Notes: generated by a model not told the origin, from the letters alone. 64,000 nucleotides of DNA from Sphingobacterium lactis (GCF_011046555.1 NZ_CP049246.1:1-64000), one strand, 5' to 3'; shown: positions 33,609 to 43,071, counted from the first letter of the stretch. Program-made: numbers and translations.

Positions 33609-34426
33609 TACAATTCTTTCACGGTTACATTTCTCAACCAGATGTCATCGCCATGATCTTGGAATCCGATCACACCCGATTTGGATTTTCCGCCCACTTG
33701 ATTCAACAGATCAAATGCCAAAGGCCATTTCTCCTTGCTGAACTTACTCGCCTGCAACAATTCGGTCCATTGTGGTGTCCACAATTCATATTCAACCACT
33801 TTTTCATCGTTCTGGAAGTGCGTCACTTTACCTTTGTTCACGACGATCTTTGCACGGTTCCACTCACCCGCAGGGAATGCGTTCTGAGGTTTTGCCGGGA
33901 TCATATCGTAAAGGGATCCTGACTTGCGGTTACCATCTACACCCATTTTTGCATCCGGGTGGTTGATGTTATCCAACAGTTGGTATTCCGGACTGGAAAC
34001 ATAGATCGGCTGACCCTTGATTTCCTTTGCCAAGAAGAACACACCGGAGTTTCCGCCTTGCGAGATCTTCCATTCGAATTCCAACTCGAAGTTCTTGAAG
34101 TCGTGCGCGAATATCAAATCTCCCCCTTCAGGGTTCTGTACTCCAGCTGGTGCTTTGGAGAATTTCAAGGTACCGTTATCAATCGCCCATTTAGATGGCA
34201 CATGGTCTTTGCCATAGCCTCTCCATCCATTTAGGGAAGAACCATCAAACAGCACATAGGCACCGTTAGAATTCTTTTTATAGTCTTTTAGGCTTACTTT
34301 GGGAAGATTAAGTATTTCATAGGCAGGTGCCGCACCATCTTTTGCCACAGTGGACGACTTCGTTCCACAGGCAGCAGCAGTCAATCCGATCACACCGACC
34401 AATACATACATAAATTTTCTTTTCAT
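33608..34426 (-). CDS. DUF1080 family lipoprotein (3-keto-disaccharide hydrolase-like)
   Basis: 272 residues with lipoprotein signal (VLVGVIGLTAAAC, Cys about 20). The mature part is a LamG/concanavalin-like beta sandwich of the DUF1080 family: LFDGSSLNGWRGYGKDHVPS near 60-80, then FELEFEWKISQGGNSGVFFL and GEWNRAKIVVNKGKVTHFQN, ending GVIGFQDHGDDIWLRNVTVK. Members include 3-keto-disaccharide hydrolases. It is coupled to the SGNH esterase gene and follows, 58 bp downstream, an outer-membrane barrel gene on the same strand. A sugar-processing unit is a reasonable inference. Confidence 0.9.
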   Translation of the reverse strand: MKRKFMYVLVGVIGLTAAACGTKSSTVAKDGAAPAYEILNLPKVSLKDYKKNSNGAYVLFDGSSLNGWRGYGKDHVPSKWAIDNGTLKFSKAPAGVQNPEGGDLIFAHDFKNFELEFEWKISQGGNSGVFFLAKEIKGQPIYVSSPEYQLLDNINHPDAKMGVDGNRKSGSLYDMIPAKPQNAFPAGEWNRAKIVVNKGKVTHFQNDEKVVEYELWTPQWTELLQASKFSKEKWPLAFDLLNQVGGKSKSGVIGFQDHGDDIWLRNVTVKEL

Positions 34427-34484
34427 AGTGAAAGTTGATTAAGTTGAATCGTAAATTTAAAAATTCTCAGGTGAATAGCAAGAA

Positions 34485-36977
34485 TTAAAATTGTTGGCCA
34501 CCCATGTCTTCCATTTCCGGTTGGCGATCTTCACGGTTGTTCTTTCCGAGGTTCTGAATACCAAAACGGTAGGAGAAGGACAGCGTGATCATCCGGCGCA
34601 TCCAGCGGTGGGAGAATTGAGTCTCCCGGTTCGGCAAATAGTTATGCATCTGAAATTTACGGGTATTGAATGCATCACGTACGTTCAGCATAAATGTCCC
34701 CCTGTTCTTCAGAACGTCTTTCTTAAGTGCTACATCGACACCTTTCATCGGCTCCATTTCCCCTTGCATGGTCTTCATACCCGAGCGGTAATCCCCACGG
34801 ACCTGTGCGGAGAATGTCGGTGTAATTTTTACATTGGTCGTCAGGTTCGCATTCCAGTTGAAGGAATTCCGGCCTACCAGTCCCAATCCATCTTTCGGAT
34901 GGAAAGTAATGTGGGAAAGGTTCGCATTTCCTGTAACATCCCACCACTTGGTCAGGTTGACCTTACTTATCAATTCAAAACCTGCCGCGTCCAGATCGGA
35001 TGCATTTTCCCACTTCATGTAGGTCACGTTGGTGCGGTCGCCCACGATATCGGCGATTAGGTCTTCATCGTAGATTACGGGTTGTGTCTGATCATTCACG
35101 CGACGGTAGAATGCAGAAGCGACAAAGTTCCATTTGGTATAGAATTTCGAGAAACTCAATTCCGTAGCGTGGATATCCTCCGGCATCAGGTTCGGGTTAC
35201 CCTGGCGATAGTTCTGCACATCGGAAACATCGATGAACGGATTCACCTGCCATCCGCGCGGACGCTGTACGCGTCTGGAATAGCTCAACTGTACTTTATC
35301 GCTCTTGCCCTCCCCAACGGCATAGCTCAAGAAAACACTCGGATACAGTCGGAAATAGTCCAGCTTGCCCTGATCGTTCTTGATGATGCTCGGGTTCTCA
35401 AGGTCATGGGAGTAAATATTGGTATTGAGGTTCGCCTGTTCTGCCCGGAGACCTACCTGCGCACCGAACTTATCGGTTATCTGGCGCTGGTAATTCACGT
35501 AAAGGGCATGCACGGTGCTCGCCATATCAAAGTCGTTCGTAATGCGGTAATCCGGTATGAAATTTTGCGTAATCGAGTCCAGCTCTTCGGAGTACTGGCT
35601 TTCGTCCGAATAACGCAAGATACTGCGGTACCCGGCTTCAAACTTATGGTTTTCACCAAATGGAAGCACATAATCCAATTGCATATTCCAGTTTTTACCA
35701 GATTCCGAGGTATTGTTCACCCGTTTCAGATCGGCATTCCCATTGGCAAAGGTCTGGTGGAAATCATTGACCCCATCCTCCGTATCGTAGCCAAAGGAAA
35801 CATTGGCCGTCAATTCCTCTCCTTCGCGATTCAGGGTCCGTTTGAAATCCACCTGTGCATCAATGCCCAGGTCATCTTCATGCTGAAGCGAATTCCGGAA
35901 ACTGGAACTTCCCAATCCAGGTACATTCCAGTAATTGTAGTTGATATCGTTGCCACGCTCGTTGTCCCGAAGGCTGAGGTTTGTGGTCAAGCTCAAAGTA
36001 GTCTTGTCGTTCATGTAATAATCCGTACCAAAGCGAATGGTATGGTTATACCCCAAGCGGGAGCTTTCCTCGATACTCTGGGTCCGCGGACTCAGGTCGG
36101 TAATGGCGCCATTGATATAATCAACATTATCGGAAGTTCCGTCGCCCAGGCTATGTCTTCTCGCGAAGTTGTAATTTCCGAAATAATTCATCTTGCCGGC
36201 ACGGTAATTCAGTGTTACTCCTGCATTGGCGTTCTCATAGGAACCTCCTGACGCCGTCACGGAACCGTTAAGACCTAGACGTGCATTTTTTTTCAGGATA
36301 ATATTGATGATCCCGGATTGCCCTTCGGCATCATATTTCGCCGATGGGTTGGTAATGATCTCGACCTTTGCGATCGCATCGGCTGGTAGGGACTGCAGGA
36401 AGGAATTGATATCCGATCCAGCCATCGCAGACTCTTTTCCGTCCACTAGGAAACGGACATTAGTGGATCCGCGCAAGCTGACACTTCCATCGGATTCCAA
36501 CTGCAGGGTCGGCACATTGCCCAAAAGATCCTGTGCGGAACCACCCACACTCACCATACTCTGGGAGACATCGAACACCTTTTTATCTATACCGATCTGC
36601 AGATCGGGAACTTGTCCCTGCACGACAATCTCGGAGAGCAGCTCTCCTTCTTCCACCAGGACAATGGATCCCAGATTGATGTCCTTGCCAGGTTCAACAA
36701 CAAAATTACTGCGTGTAAAGGTCTTGTAACCAACAAAGGTGACTTGTAAATTATAGGTACCTGGGTCAACCTCCGGAATTTGAAAATTACCATTGCTGCC
36801 AGTCTGTTGACCGCGCAAATAGGCATTGTTGACTGTGGACAACAGGCTTACACTTGCCCCTACAGCTGGGGAAATGGAATCCTGTTCCAAGACTTTTCCT
36901 GAAATGTTAACTTTTTGTGCTAGTAAAAATAAGGGAAATAATAATAGTAAACTGCTTAGAGCTTTCTTAAGTAGCAT
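34485..36977 (-). CDS. Outer-membrane beta-barrel family protein (TonB receptor-like)
   Basis: 830 residues. Signal peptide about 1-20 (LSSLLLLFPLFLLAQ), carboxypeptidase-regulatory-like domain about 24-110 (VNISGKVLEQDSISPAVGAS), plug-like domain about 120-235 with IITNPSAKYDAEGQSGIINI, then an OMP_b-brl_3 barrel. The C-terminus ends with a charged Gly/Gln tail (EDRQPEMEDMGGQQF), as in the paralogue at 13467-15881. It is upstream of the DUF1080 and SGNH genes in the same direction (58-bp gap), so it may import products of their action. Substrate unknown. Confidence 0.9.
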   Translation of the reverse strand: MLLKKALSSLLLLFPLFLLAQKVNISGKVLEQDSISPAVGASVSLLSTVNNAYLRGQQTGSNGNFQIPEVDPGTYNLQVTFVGYKTFTRSNFVVEPGKDINLGSIVLVEEGELLSEIVVQGQVPDLQIGIDKKVFDVSQSMVSVGGSAQDLLGNVPTLQLESDGSVSLRGSTNVRFLVDGKESAMAGSDINSFLQSLPADAIAKVEIITNPSAKYDAEGQSGIINIILKKNARLGLNGSVTASGGSYENANAGVTLNYRAGKMNYFGNYNFARRHSLGDGTSDNVDYINGAITDLSPRTQSIEESSRLGYNHTIRFGTDYYMNDKTTLSLTTNLSLRDNERGNDINYNYWNVPGLGSSSFRNSLQHEDDLGIDAQVDFKRTLNREGEELTANVSFGYDTEDGVNDFHQTFANGNADLKRVNNTSESGKNWNMQLDYVLPFGENHKFEAGYRSILRYSDESQYSEELDSITQNFIPDYRITNDFDMASTVHALYVNYQRQITDKFGAQVGLRAEQANLNTNIYSHDLENPSIIKNDQGKLDYFRLYPSVFLSYAVGEGKSDKVQLSYSRRVQRPRGWQVNPFIDVSDVQNYRQGNPNLMPEDIHATELSFSKFYTKWNFVASAFYRRVNDQTQPVIYDEDLIADIVGDRTNVTYMKWENASDLDAAGFELISKVNLTKWWDVTGNANLSHITFHPKDGLGLVGRNSFNWNANLTTNVKITPTFSAQVRGDYRSGMKTMQGEMEPMKGVDVALKKDVLKNRGTFMLNVRDAFNTRKFQMHNYLPNRETQFSHRWMRRMITLSFSYRFGIQNLGKNNREDRQPEMEDMGGQQF

Positions 36978-37060
36978 GCGCTTTATTTTTGTGATTTAAA
37001 CCCAAAATTGCGCATAATTTAAGAAAAACAAGGTCTCGTAACTGCTTTATTACGCAGGTG

Positions 37061-37342
37061 TTACTCGACGGAAACGGATAGTCCTTCTGTTTTCAGAATC
37101 TTTCGGTAGACTTCCACCTCGGTGTATGAGCCTTCCAGGATGATGCATTTCCCTTTGGTATGGACGGTCCAGGCTATGCGCGCAGCTTCTTCCTCGTCGT
37201 ATTGCAGGTAATGCATCAAGCAGTGTATGACATGGTCAAATGTATTGATATCGTCATTCCATAGGATCAGTTTATTGGACCCCTTTGTTGCTGCCAGTAT
37301 CTCTTCTAGGGTAAATGTTTCCTGTTCTACTTCTACGCTCAT
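37061..37342 (-). CDS. clpS: ATP-dependent Clp protease adaptor ClpS
   Basis: 93 residues. ClpS delivers N-degron substrates to ClpAP/ClpCP. The family core is clear: LILWNDDINTFDHVIHCLMH (ND-N-F-T-like motif) and EEAARIAWTVHTKGKCIILE, with the hydrophobic pocket residues in between. A longer-than-usual acidic N-terminus (MSVEVEQETFTLEEILAATK) is present. It is divergent from the fabH-like gene; the two starts are only about 29 bp apart. Confidence 0.94.
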   Translation of the reverse strand: MSVEVEQETFTLEEILAATKGSNKLILWNDDINTFDHVIHCLMHYLQYDEEEAARIAWTVHTKGKCIILEGSYTEVEVYRKILKTEGLSVSVE

Positions 37343-37346
37343 ACTG

Positions 37347-37354
37347 CAAAATTA
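37347..37354 (-). promoter_or_regulatory. Candidate -7 element for clpS
   Basis: Minus strand TAATTTTG, ending 4 bp before the clpS ATG. This would give an almost leaderless mRNA. No clear -33 element. Confidence 0.35.
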
Positions 37355-37371
37355 GACTATTTTTCAATAAA

Positions 37372-38460
37372 ATGAGTAATTTAGCTGAATTGTTAAAAGA
37401 AGATAGACCTATGTTTCATTCAAAAATTGCAGGATTGGGGTATTATGTCCCCAAGAATGTATATACCAATACCGATTTGACCCGGTTTATGGATACCAGC
37501 GACGAGTGGATCCAGGAACGAACGGGTATTAAAGAGCGCCGCTATGCAGACCGTATCGGCGAAACCACCACGAGTATGGGAGTCGAGGCGGCCAAGATCG
37601 CGATCGAGCGCGCGAACACGACAGCGGAGGAGATCGATTTTATCATCTTTGCCACCCTTTCTCCAGATTATTACTTCCCGGGCTGTGGCGTCTTGTTACA
37701 GCGCGAGATGGGCATGAAAGAAATAGGTGCATTGGATGTTCGCAACCAATGTTCCGGTTTTGTGTATGCCCTATCCATTGCCGATCAGTTCATCAAAACA
37801 GGGATGTACAAAAACATCCTGGTGGTGGGATCGGAAAAACATTCCTTCGCTTTGGATTTCTCCACCCGTGGTCGAGCCGTTTCCGTCATCTTTGGTGATG
37901 GTGCCGGTGCGGTTGTTCTGCAACCGACCACCGAAGAAGGCAAAGGGATCCTGAGTACTCACTTGCATTCGGATGGTGCGGACGCAGAGAAGCTGGCGAT
38001 GTATTATCCGGGAGCATCCGCAGGATATTACCTCGGTGAAGATATGCCGGAGTGGCCGGATGTTGAGCTCGGTCAGATGTTGATGACAAAAGAAATGCTG
38101 GATGATGGCTCTGCTTTTCCGTATATGGATGGTCAGGCCGTGTTCAAGAAGGCGGTTGTAAAATTCCCAGAAGTAATCGGCGAAGCCTTGGCGAAGAACA
38201 ACCTGAAGCAATCGGATATCGATATGTTGATCCCGCATCAGGCCAACCTTCGGATTTCACAGTTTGTACAGAAAACCTTGGGCCTATCGGATGATCAGGT
38301 ATTCAATAATATCCAAAAATACGGGAACACGACAGCCGCCTCCGTACCGATCGCGTTGTGCGAAGCATGGGAACAGGGAAAGATCAAAGAGGGCGACCTG
38401 GTCTGTCTGGCAGCCTTTGGCGCAGGTTTTACCTGGGGGTCAGCGCTCATACGCTGGTAA
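37372..38460 (+). CDS. 3-oxoacyl-ACP synthase III (FabH-like)
   Basis: Ketoacyl synthase III fold, 362 residues from the ATG at 37372. Catalytic triad Cys127 (VRNQCSGFVYAL), His289 (IPHQANLRI) and Asn319 (YGNTTAAS). It condenses an acyl-CoA primer with malonyl-ACP. Compared with typical FabH (about 320-335) it is longer, with an insert around 208-250 (YYPGASAGYYLGEDMPEWPD). The ATG at 37411 (MFHSKIAGLGYYVP) would give the usual FabH N-terminus and is a serious alternative. Standing alone next to clpS rather than in a fab cluster, it may be an extra KAS III with special primer use. Confidence 0.9.
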   Translation: MSNLAELLKEDRPMFHSKIAGLGYYVPKNVYTNTDLTRFMDTSDEWIQERTGIKERRYADRIGETTTSMGVEAAKIAIERANTTAEEIDFIIFATLSPDYYFPGCGVLLQREMGMKEIGALDVRNQCSGFVYALSIADQFIKTGMYKNILVVGSEKHSFALDFSTRGRAVSVIFGDGAGAVVLQPTTEEGKGILSTHLHSDGADAEKLAMYYPGASAGYYLGEDMPEWPDVELGQMLMTKEMLDDGSAFPYMDGQAVFKKAVVKFPEVIGEALAKNNLKQSDIDMLIPHQANLRISQFVQKTLGLSDDQVFNNIQKYGNTTAASVPIALCEAWEQGKIKEGDLVCLAAFGAGFTWGSALIRW

Positions 38461-38479
38461 GCTAAAAGATAGTACGAAT

Positions 38480-38511
38480 AGCGGGTTCAGTTTTGCTGAA
38501 CCCGCTTTTTT
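38480..38511 (+). terminator. Terminator of the fabH-like gene
   Basis: GCGGGTTCAG (38481-38490) pairs with CTGAACCCGC (38496-38505), followed by six T. It also separates the gene from the convergent hydroxylase gene. Confidence 0.88.
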
Positions 38512-38518
38512 ATGCTAG

Positions 38519-39220
38519 TTAATGTAATTGTTCTGTTCCGACCGAATCTTCTTTTTTCTCTACCGTTTTAAGTTGATTCTTTGCTGTACCGGCAGCTTTT
38601 TTCTTAGTGAATCCGGAATCAAAAATCTTATCCCAGAGTGCCGAACTGACGCCAAACCCGCGATCAGGTTCCGCATAATGATGCAGCATATGGTGATCCT
38701 TTATCTTCTTGAACAATCCAGATTTGAAGTTTGCATGATGCATCGCGTAATGGCATTCATCATAAATGAGGTAGCCCAATAAAAAGCCCGAGAAAAAGGC
38801 CGCTAGCGTATAGGGAGAAAAGAATAGACTGAATAGCAGATAGATAATGGCAGCCATGGGAATGCTTGCGGAAAGCGGCATCACCAACCGTAACCTATCC
38901 TTTGGAAAATCATGATGGACACCATGGAATATAAAATGGACACGTTTACCGAATTTTGAGCTCGGTTCGTAATGGAATACCCATCGGTGGAGAACGTATT
39001 CGGCTAAGGTCCAAAAAGCTAGACCAAACAAATAATACATAACCACAGTCCCTACGGACAACTCCCCCGGTACCAATGCCCGCCATATAAAATAGATCTT
39101 CACCGGAATCCAGAAAATAATGGGTACCGACCAATGCACCTTCGTCAAGGATTCAAGGAAATCATTCTTGAACATTCTTGAAGATTCGGTTGAATTTGAA
39201 ACGTATAACTTTTTTGCCAT
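38519..39220 (-). CDS. Sterol desaturase / fatty-acid hydroxylase family membrane protein
   Basis: 233 residues, integral membrane di-iron protein. Histidine clusters in the usual order: HRWVFH, HFIFHGVHHDFP, HYAMHH and DHHMLHHY. Membrane segments at about 28-50 (WSVPIIFWIPVKIYFIWRAL), 62-80 and 125-155. The HxxxH..HxxHH pattern with GVHHDFPKD resembles the fatty-acid 2-hydroxylases (Scs7/FA2H type) that act on sphingolipid acyl chains. Sphingolipids are known in Sphingobacteriaceae, so ceramide 2-hydroxylation is a fair inference. C-terminal tail is basic and polar. Confidence 0.88.
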   Translation of the reverse strand: MAKKLYVSNSTESSRMFKNDFLESLTKVHWSVPIIFWIPVKIYFIWRALVPGELSVGTVVMYYLFGLAFWTLAEYVLHRWVFHYEPSSKFGKRVHFIFHGVHHDFPKDRLRLVMPLSASIPMAAIIYLLFSLFFSPYTLAAFFSGFLLGYLIYDECHYAMHHANFKSGLFKKIKDHHMLHHYAEPDRGFGVSSALWDKIFDSGFTKKKAAGTAKNQLKTVEKKEDSVGTEQLH

Positions 39221-39548
39221 AACCTTAAAACACTATCATTCACCTTTAGTTAATAACATTAACCCTTTTCTGAGAAAATTGGGTTTAAATACTGAACAAA
39301 AATAAGGAAAACATGGTTGGCGGAAAATGAAAACTATTATTTTGACAATTCAAGGATAATAGTCAGAAATAAAGTCGGGTATTGCATTTTTAGATGCTTA
39401 CCTCATCGAGTTCTTTGGCGGCAGTATGGTAAGAGCACATAATTGGTAACGAACAGTATTATACTTTTCGGATATATAAAACAGCCTTGAAAATTCTGGG
39501 CTGATAGTTTTAATTGGCTTTCTGGAAAATTTAGGGATTCTGATTTAC
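39221..39548. other. Intergenic region, nothing recognised
   Basis: About 330 AT-rich bases between the hydroxylase start and the PIN-domain gene stop. No ORF, RNA gene, hairpin terminator or repeat was seen. It should hold the hydroxylase promoter. Confidence 0.5.
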
Positions 39549-39968
39549 TTAAATAATTTTTAAAGTATGTAAATAGCTCTCTGCATTCATAATAGGTATT
39601 TGAGAATTTTTAAAGTCCTTTTCATTTCTAGTTACAATTAATTCACAGTCTGAAGCTAAAGCACTAAAATATTGCATTGCATCTTCAAAATCTTTAAAGT
39701 CAGAATGTATAGCCCTTTCAATAACATCATCATCCATTTTGGAGATAGAGCATAGCACTTTAAATTTTCTAATTTTTTCTATAGCAGCTTTTGCATTTTC
39801 ATATTTTGCTAAAACATAAAAAGTGTTTGCTATCGATATAGGTGAAGTCAGGATTTTGATTTTCCGCTTATCCGCCAATGTCATAATTTTTGCAGAAGCA
39901 TGATAAAATGCTTCTCTTTCACCCAGAAAATCTATTAGAATATTCGTGTCTAAAAATATCTTTTGCAT
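39549..39968 (-). CDS. PIN-domain ribonuclease toxin (VapC-like)
   Basis: 139 residues. PIN-domain acids are visible: Asp7 in KIFLDTNILIDFL, a central Glu in AIEKIRKFK or nearby, and the late pair in SDFKDFEDAMQYFSA and ELIVTRNEKDFKNSQIPIMN. These toxins cut tRNA or rRNA. The ATG follows the antitoxin stop without any gap (TAAATG), as expected for a toxin-antitoxin pair with the antitoxin first. Confidence 0.9.
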   Translation of the reverse strand: MQKIFLDTNILIDFLGEREAFYHASAKIMTLADKRKIKILTSPISIANTFYVLAKYENAKAAIEKIRKFKVLCSISKMDDDVIERAIHSDFKDFEDAMQYFSALASDCELIVTRNEKDFKNSQIPIMNAESYLHTLKII

Positions 39969-40223
39969 TTACTGATACTTTCTATCTACATATTGCGTGT
40001 AATCTTCTCTTATTTTTTTGGCATCAATATCGTTTGGAATACTTTTTCCCGTTGAAATACTCTTTACAAAAGGGGAAATCTCAAAGTCATTATTTTGCTC
40101 ACGCGTTATTGAATCAAGATAATTTTCAATTAATCTAGATAAACTGACGTTTTTATTCGAAGCATATTTTTTCGCACGCTTAATTACGTTTTCATTTAAT
40201 TTTAATGATAGTTTAGCATCCAT
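39969..40223 (-). CDS. Antitoxin of the PIN-domain toxin (DUF6364/ribbon-helix-helix type)
   Basis: 84 residues from the ATG at 40223 (MDAKLSLKLNENVIKRAKKY). The N-terminal ribbon-helix-helix segment KLSLKLNENVIKRAKKYASN, then VSLSRLIENYLDSI, would bind DNA. The C-terminal part (about 45-84) probably wraps the toxin. The first ATG after the operator was chosen; a longer reading to 40253 would run into the operator at 40234-40268. It represses its own promoter, presumably through that palindrome. Confidence 0.85.
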   Translation of the reverse strand: MDAKLSLKLNENVIKRAKKYASNKNVSLSRLIENYLDSITREQNNDFEISPFVKSISTGKSIPNDIDAKKIREDYTQYVDRKYQ

Positions 40224-40233
40224 AACTTTTAGC

Positions 40234-40268
40234 TTGTACGGATAAATATACAAAATTTATACGTACAA
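40234..40268. promoter_or_regulatory. Palindromic operator of the PIN/antitoxin operon
   Basis: TTGTACGGATAAAT (40234-40247) and ATTTATACGTACAA (40255-40268) are inverted copies matching at 13 of 14 positions with a 7-bp spacer. It lies 10 bp upstream of the antitoxin start, where the promoter must be. Confidence 0.7.
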
Positions 40269-40411
40269 TGAAATTTGAAGTTAGGTTCTTTAGTAATTAG
40301 GACTAAGAGAAAAAGAACCGTCGGTCTGCCATTAAAAATGGCTAGATGGTTAAGAATTGAACAAGCAGTTCAGATGTTTTATTGGGTTCAAAACCACATC
40401 AATCTGCAAAA

Positions 40412-40443
40412 TAAAAAGCCGTTACTTTAGTGTAACGGCTTTC
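40412..40443 (-). terminator. Terminator of the atp operon
   Basis: AAGCCGTTAC (40416-40425) pairs with GTAACGGCTT (40432-40441). On the minus strand the T-rich tail is TTTAT. It lies about 25 bp after atpG. Confidence 0.8.
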
Positions 40444-40466
40444 CCTATACAAATTATAAAATTTTA

Positions 40467-41348
40467 TTATCCGTTTGACAATGCTGCAGCACCAGAAACG
40501 ATCTCCGTCAATTCTGTTGTGATGGCTGCCTGACGTGCTTGGTTGTACGACAATTTCAATTGGCGCAACAAGTCACCAGCATTTTCAGTTGCTTTGTCCA
40601 TCGCTGTCATACGTGCTCCATGTTCGGAGGCATGCGAATCAAGAACAGCTTTGTACAACTGGATTTTAATCGCTTTCGGGATAAGCTCTTCGATGATCTT
40701 CTCTTTGGAAGGCTCAATGATATAATCCAATTCAGCTACATCTTCGTCTTCTTTATTATCTGGCAGAAGAGGTAAGATCTGCTCAGACGTCAAGATTTGA
40801 ACTGCGGCATTACGGAACTGGTTGTATACAACCTCTACGCGGTCAATGTTCCCTTCCTTAAACTGCTCCATCACATATTCCGTGATTTTGGATACATTTT
40901 CGAAATCCAGGTTATTGAACAGCTCATTGTGGTTACCGATTACGTTGAACTCACGTTTGGAGAAGAAATCATGCCCTCTTTTACCGATAGCAATAATGCT
41001 TACATCACCGCGTGCAAATTGATCTGCATACTTTGTTGCGATCAAGTTGTTCGTAGTTTTGATAGCATTGGCATTAAAAGCACCCGCCAAACCTCTGTTT
41101 GAGGTTACCACAACGATTAACACCTTTGTAGGGATACGATCTTGTGTGTATGGCGAGTCATTACCTTCTACAGAAGCGGACACTTGCGCAAGGATCTCTC
41201 TCAATTTTGTCGCATAGGGACGCAATTGAACGATCGCATTGGTCGCACGTTTCAACTTCGCTGCAGATACCATTTTCATTGCTTTGGTGATTTGTTGCGT
41301 AGAGGTAACGGAGGTAATACGATTTCTAACTTCTTTTAAGTTTGCCAT
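40467..41348 (-). CDS. atpG: ATP synthase F1 subunit gamma
   Basis: Central rotor stalk of F1. 293 residues. The N-terminal helix ANLKEVRNRITSVTSTQQIT then KAMKMVSAAKLKRA is the family signature, and the C-terminal signature SEHGARMTAMDKATENAGDL then LRQLKLSYNQARQAAITTEL is complete. Middle region VVTSNRGLAGAFNANAIK is the Rossmann-like domain. Last gene of the atpB-E-F-H-A-G unit, followed by a terminator. atpD and atpC are not here, as usual in Bacteroidota. Confidence 0.98.
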   Translation of the reverse strand: MANLKEVRNRITSVTSTQQITKAMKMVSAAKLKRATNAIVQLRPYATKLREILAQVSASVEGNDSPYTQDRIPTKVLIVVVTSNRGLAGAFNANAIKTTNNLIATKYADQFARGDVSIIAIGKRGHDFFSKREFNVIGNHNELFNNLDFENVSKITEYVMEQFKEGNIDRVEVVYNQFRNAAVQILTSEQILPLLPDNKEDEDVAELDYIIEPSKEKIIEELIPKAIKIQLYKAVLDSHASEHGARMTAMDKATENAGDLLRQLKLSYNQARQAAITTELTEIVSGAAALSNG

Positions 41349-41438
41349 AAGTCTATTTTAGAAGTGAGCCAGGAGATATGTAGCGGAAGAAACAGTGTTC
41401 TCAAGCTGCATATCTCAGCGCTCAATTCTTTATGCTAA

Positions 41439-43013
41439 TTAATATTTTGAAGCTAATTCTTTAGCTACTTTTTCCAATACATCAGTTAATTCATCAGAGA
41501 ATTTACCAGCCTTCAATGCTGACAACACCTCTGGATGACGTTGCTCAAGCTGCGTCAAGTATTCTTCTTCGAATTCTCTAACTTTCGCTACAGGCACGTT
41601 ACGCAATAAACCTTTTGTACCGGCATAGATGATCGCTACTTGTTTCTCAACAGAAACTGGTGAATATTGACCTTGTTTCAAGATCTCTACGTTACGAACA
41701 CCTTTATCCAAAACCGCTTTTGTAGCCGCATCTAAGTCAGAACCGAACTTAGCGAATGCTTCCAATTCACGGTATTGTGCTTGGTCAAGTTTCAATGTAC
41801 CGGCAACTTTCTTCATGGATTTGATCTGCGCATTACCACCTACACGGGATACCGAGATACCTACGTTGATCGCTGGACGGATACCTGCGTTGAACAAGTT
41901 CGATTCCAAGAAGATCTGACCGTCAGTAATGGAAATTACGTTGGTAGGGATATAAGCAGATACGTCACCCGCTTGCGTTTCAATGATTGGAAGTGCAGTC
42001 AATGATCCACCACCTTTTACTTTGTCCTTTAGGGACTCTGGAAGGTCGTTCATGTTGCGTGCGATCTCATCGGAAGAGTTGATTTTCGCAGCACGCTCCA
42101 ATAAACGGGAGTGAAGGTAGAATACGTCACCTGGGTATGCCTCACGGCCTGGAGGACGCTTCAATAATAGAGACACCTCACGGTAAGCTACCGCTTGTTT
42201 AGACAAATCATCATAAACGATCAATGCCGGACGACCTGTATCACGGAAGTACTCACCGATTGCAGCACCCGCCATTGGCGCGTAGAACTGCATTGGTGCA
42301 GGATCTGCTGCAGATGCAGAAACGATTACTGTATAAGGCATAGCACCTTTTTCCTCAAGGGTACGAACGATGTTCGCTACAGTAGAGTTCTTTTGTCCAA
42401 CAGCAACATATATACAATATACTGGCTGACCAGCATCGTAAAATTCTTTTTGATTCAAGATGGTGTCGATACAAACGGCAGTTTTACCAGTTTGACGGTC
42501 ACCGATCACAAGCTCACGCTGTCCACGGCCGATCGGGATCATCGCATCGATCGCTTTGATACCTGTCTGCAATGGCTCAGTTACTGGCTGACGGTAGATA
42601 ACACCTGGCGCTTTACGCTCGATAGGCATTTCATAAGTCTCACCAGTGATAGGACCTTTACCATCGATTGGCTGGCCCAATGTGTTTACCACACGACCCA
42701 ACATACCTTCACCTACTTTAATAGATGCGATACGGTTGGTACGTTTGATGGTATCACCTTCTTTAATTTCATCAGATGCACCCAAAAGTACAACACCCAC
42801 GTTGTCTTCTTCCAAGTTCATCACAATACCTTGTAGTCCGTTTGCAAATTCAACCAACTCACCTGATTGAACTTTTGTTAAGCCGTAAATACGTGCAATA
42901 CCGTCACCTACTTGCAATACGGTACCCACTTCTTCCAATTCGGCTGCTGACTTAAAGCCTGACAATTGCTCTCTTAGAATTGCCGAAACTTCATCTGGTC
43001 TTACCTCTATCAT
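41439..43013 (-). CDS. atpA: ATP synthase F1 subunit alpha
   Basis: 524 residues. Non-catalytic nucleotide-binding subunit of F1. Walker [17 protein letters not shown] near residue 170, [20 protein letters not shown]alker B region, and the alpha/beta signature near [17 protein letters not shown]. It lies between atpH and atpG with 58- and 90-bp gaps on the same strand. Confidence 0.98.
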   Translation of the reverse strand: MIEVRPDEVSAILREQLSGFKSAAELEEVGTVLQVGDGIARIYGLTKVQSGELVEFANGLQGIVMNLEEDNVGVVLLGASDEIKEGDTIKRTNRIASIKVGEGMLGRVVNTLGQPIDGKGPITGETYEMPIERKAPGVIYRQPVTEPLQTGIKAIDAMIPIGRGQRELVIGDRQTGKTAVCIDTILNQKEFYDAGQPVYCIYVAVGQKNSTVANIVRTLEEKGAMPYTVIVSASAADPAPMQFYAPMAGAAIGEYFRDTGRPALIVYDDLSKQAVAYREVSLLLKRPPGREAYPGDVFYLHSRLLERAAKINSSDEIARNMNDLPESLKDKVKGGGSLTALPIIETQAGDVSAYIPTNVISITDGQIFLESNLFNAGIRPAINVGISVSRVGGNAQIKSMKKVAGTLKLDQAQYRELEAFAKFGSDLDAATKAVLDKGVRNVEILKQGQYSPVSVEKQVAIIYAGTKGLLRNVPVAKVREFEEEYLTQLEQRHPEVLSALKAGKFSDELTDVLEKVAKELASKY

Positions 43014-43071
43014 TGTTAAATTCGTATAAGGGGTTTTTGATTCTATTATTTCTTGTTCGTGAACCTGCGGA

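Noticed and set aside
35082..36251. 389-codon plus-strand ORF
   Set aside because: Entirely antisense to the outer-membrane barrel gene at 34485-36977, whose domains are clear. It is a shadow frame.
42195..42836. 213-codon plus-strand ORF
   Set aside because: Antisense shadow of atpA.
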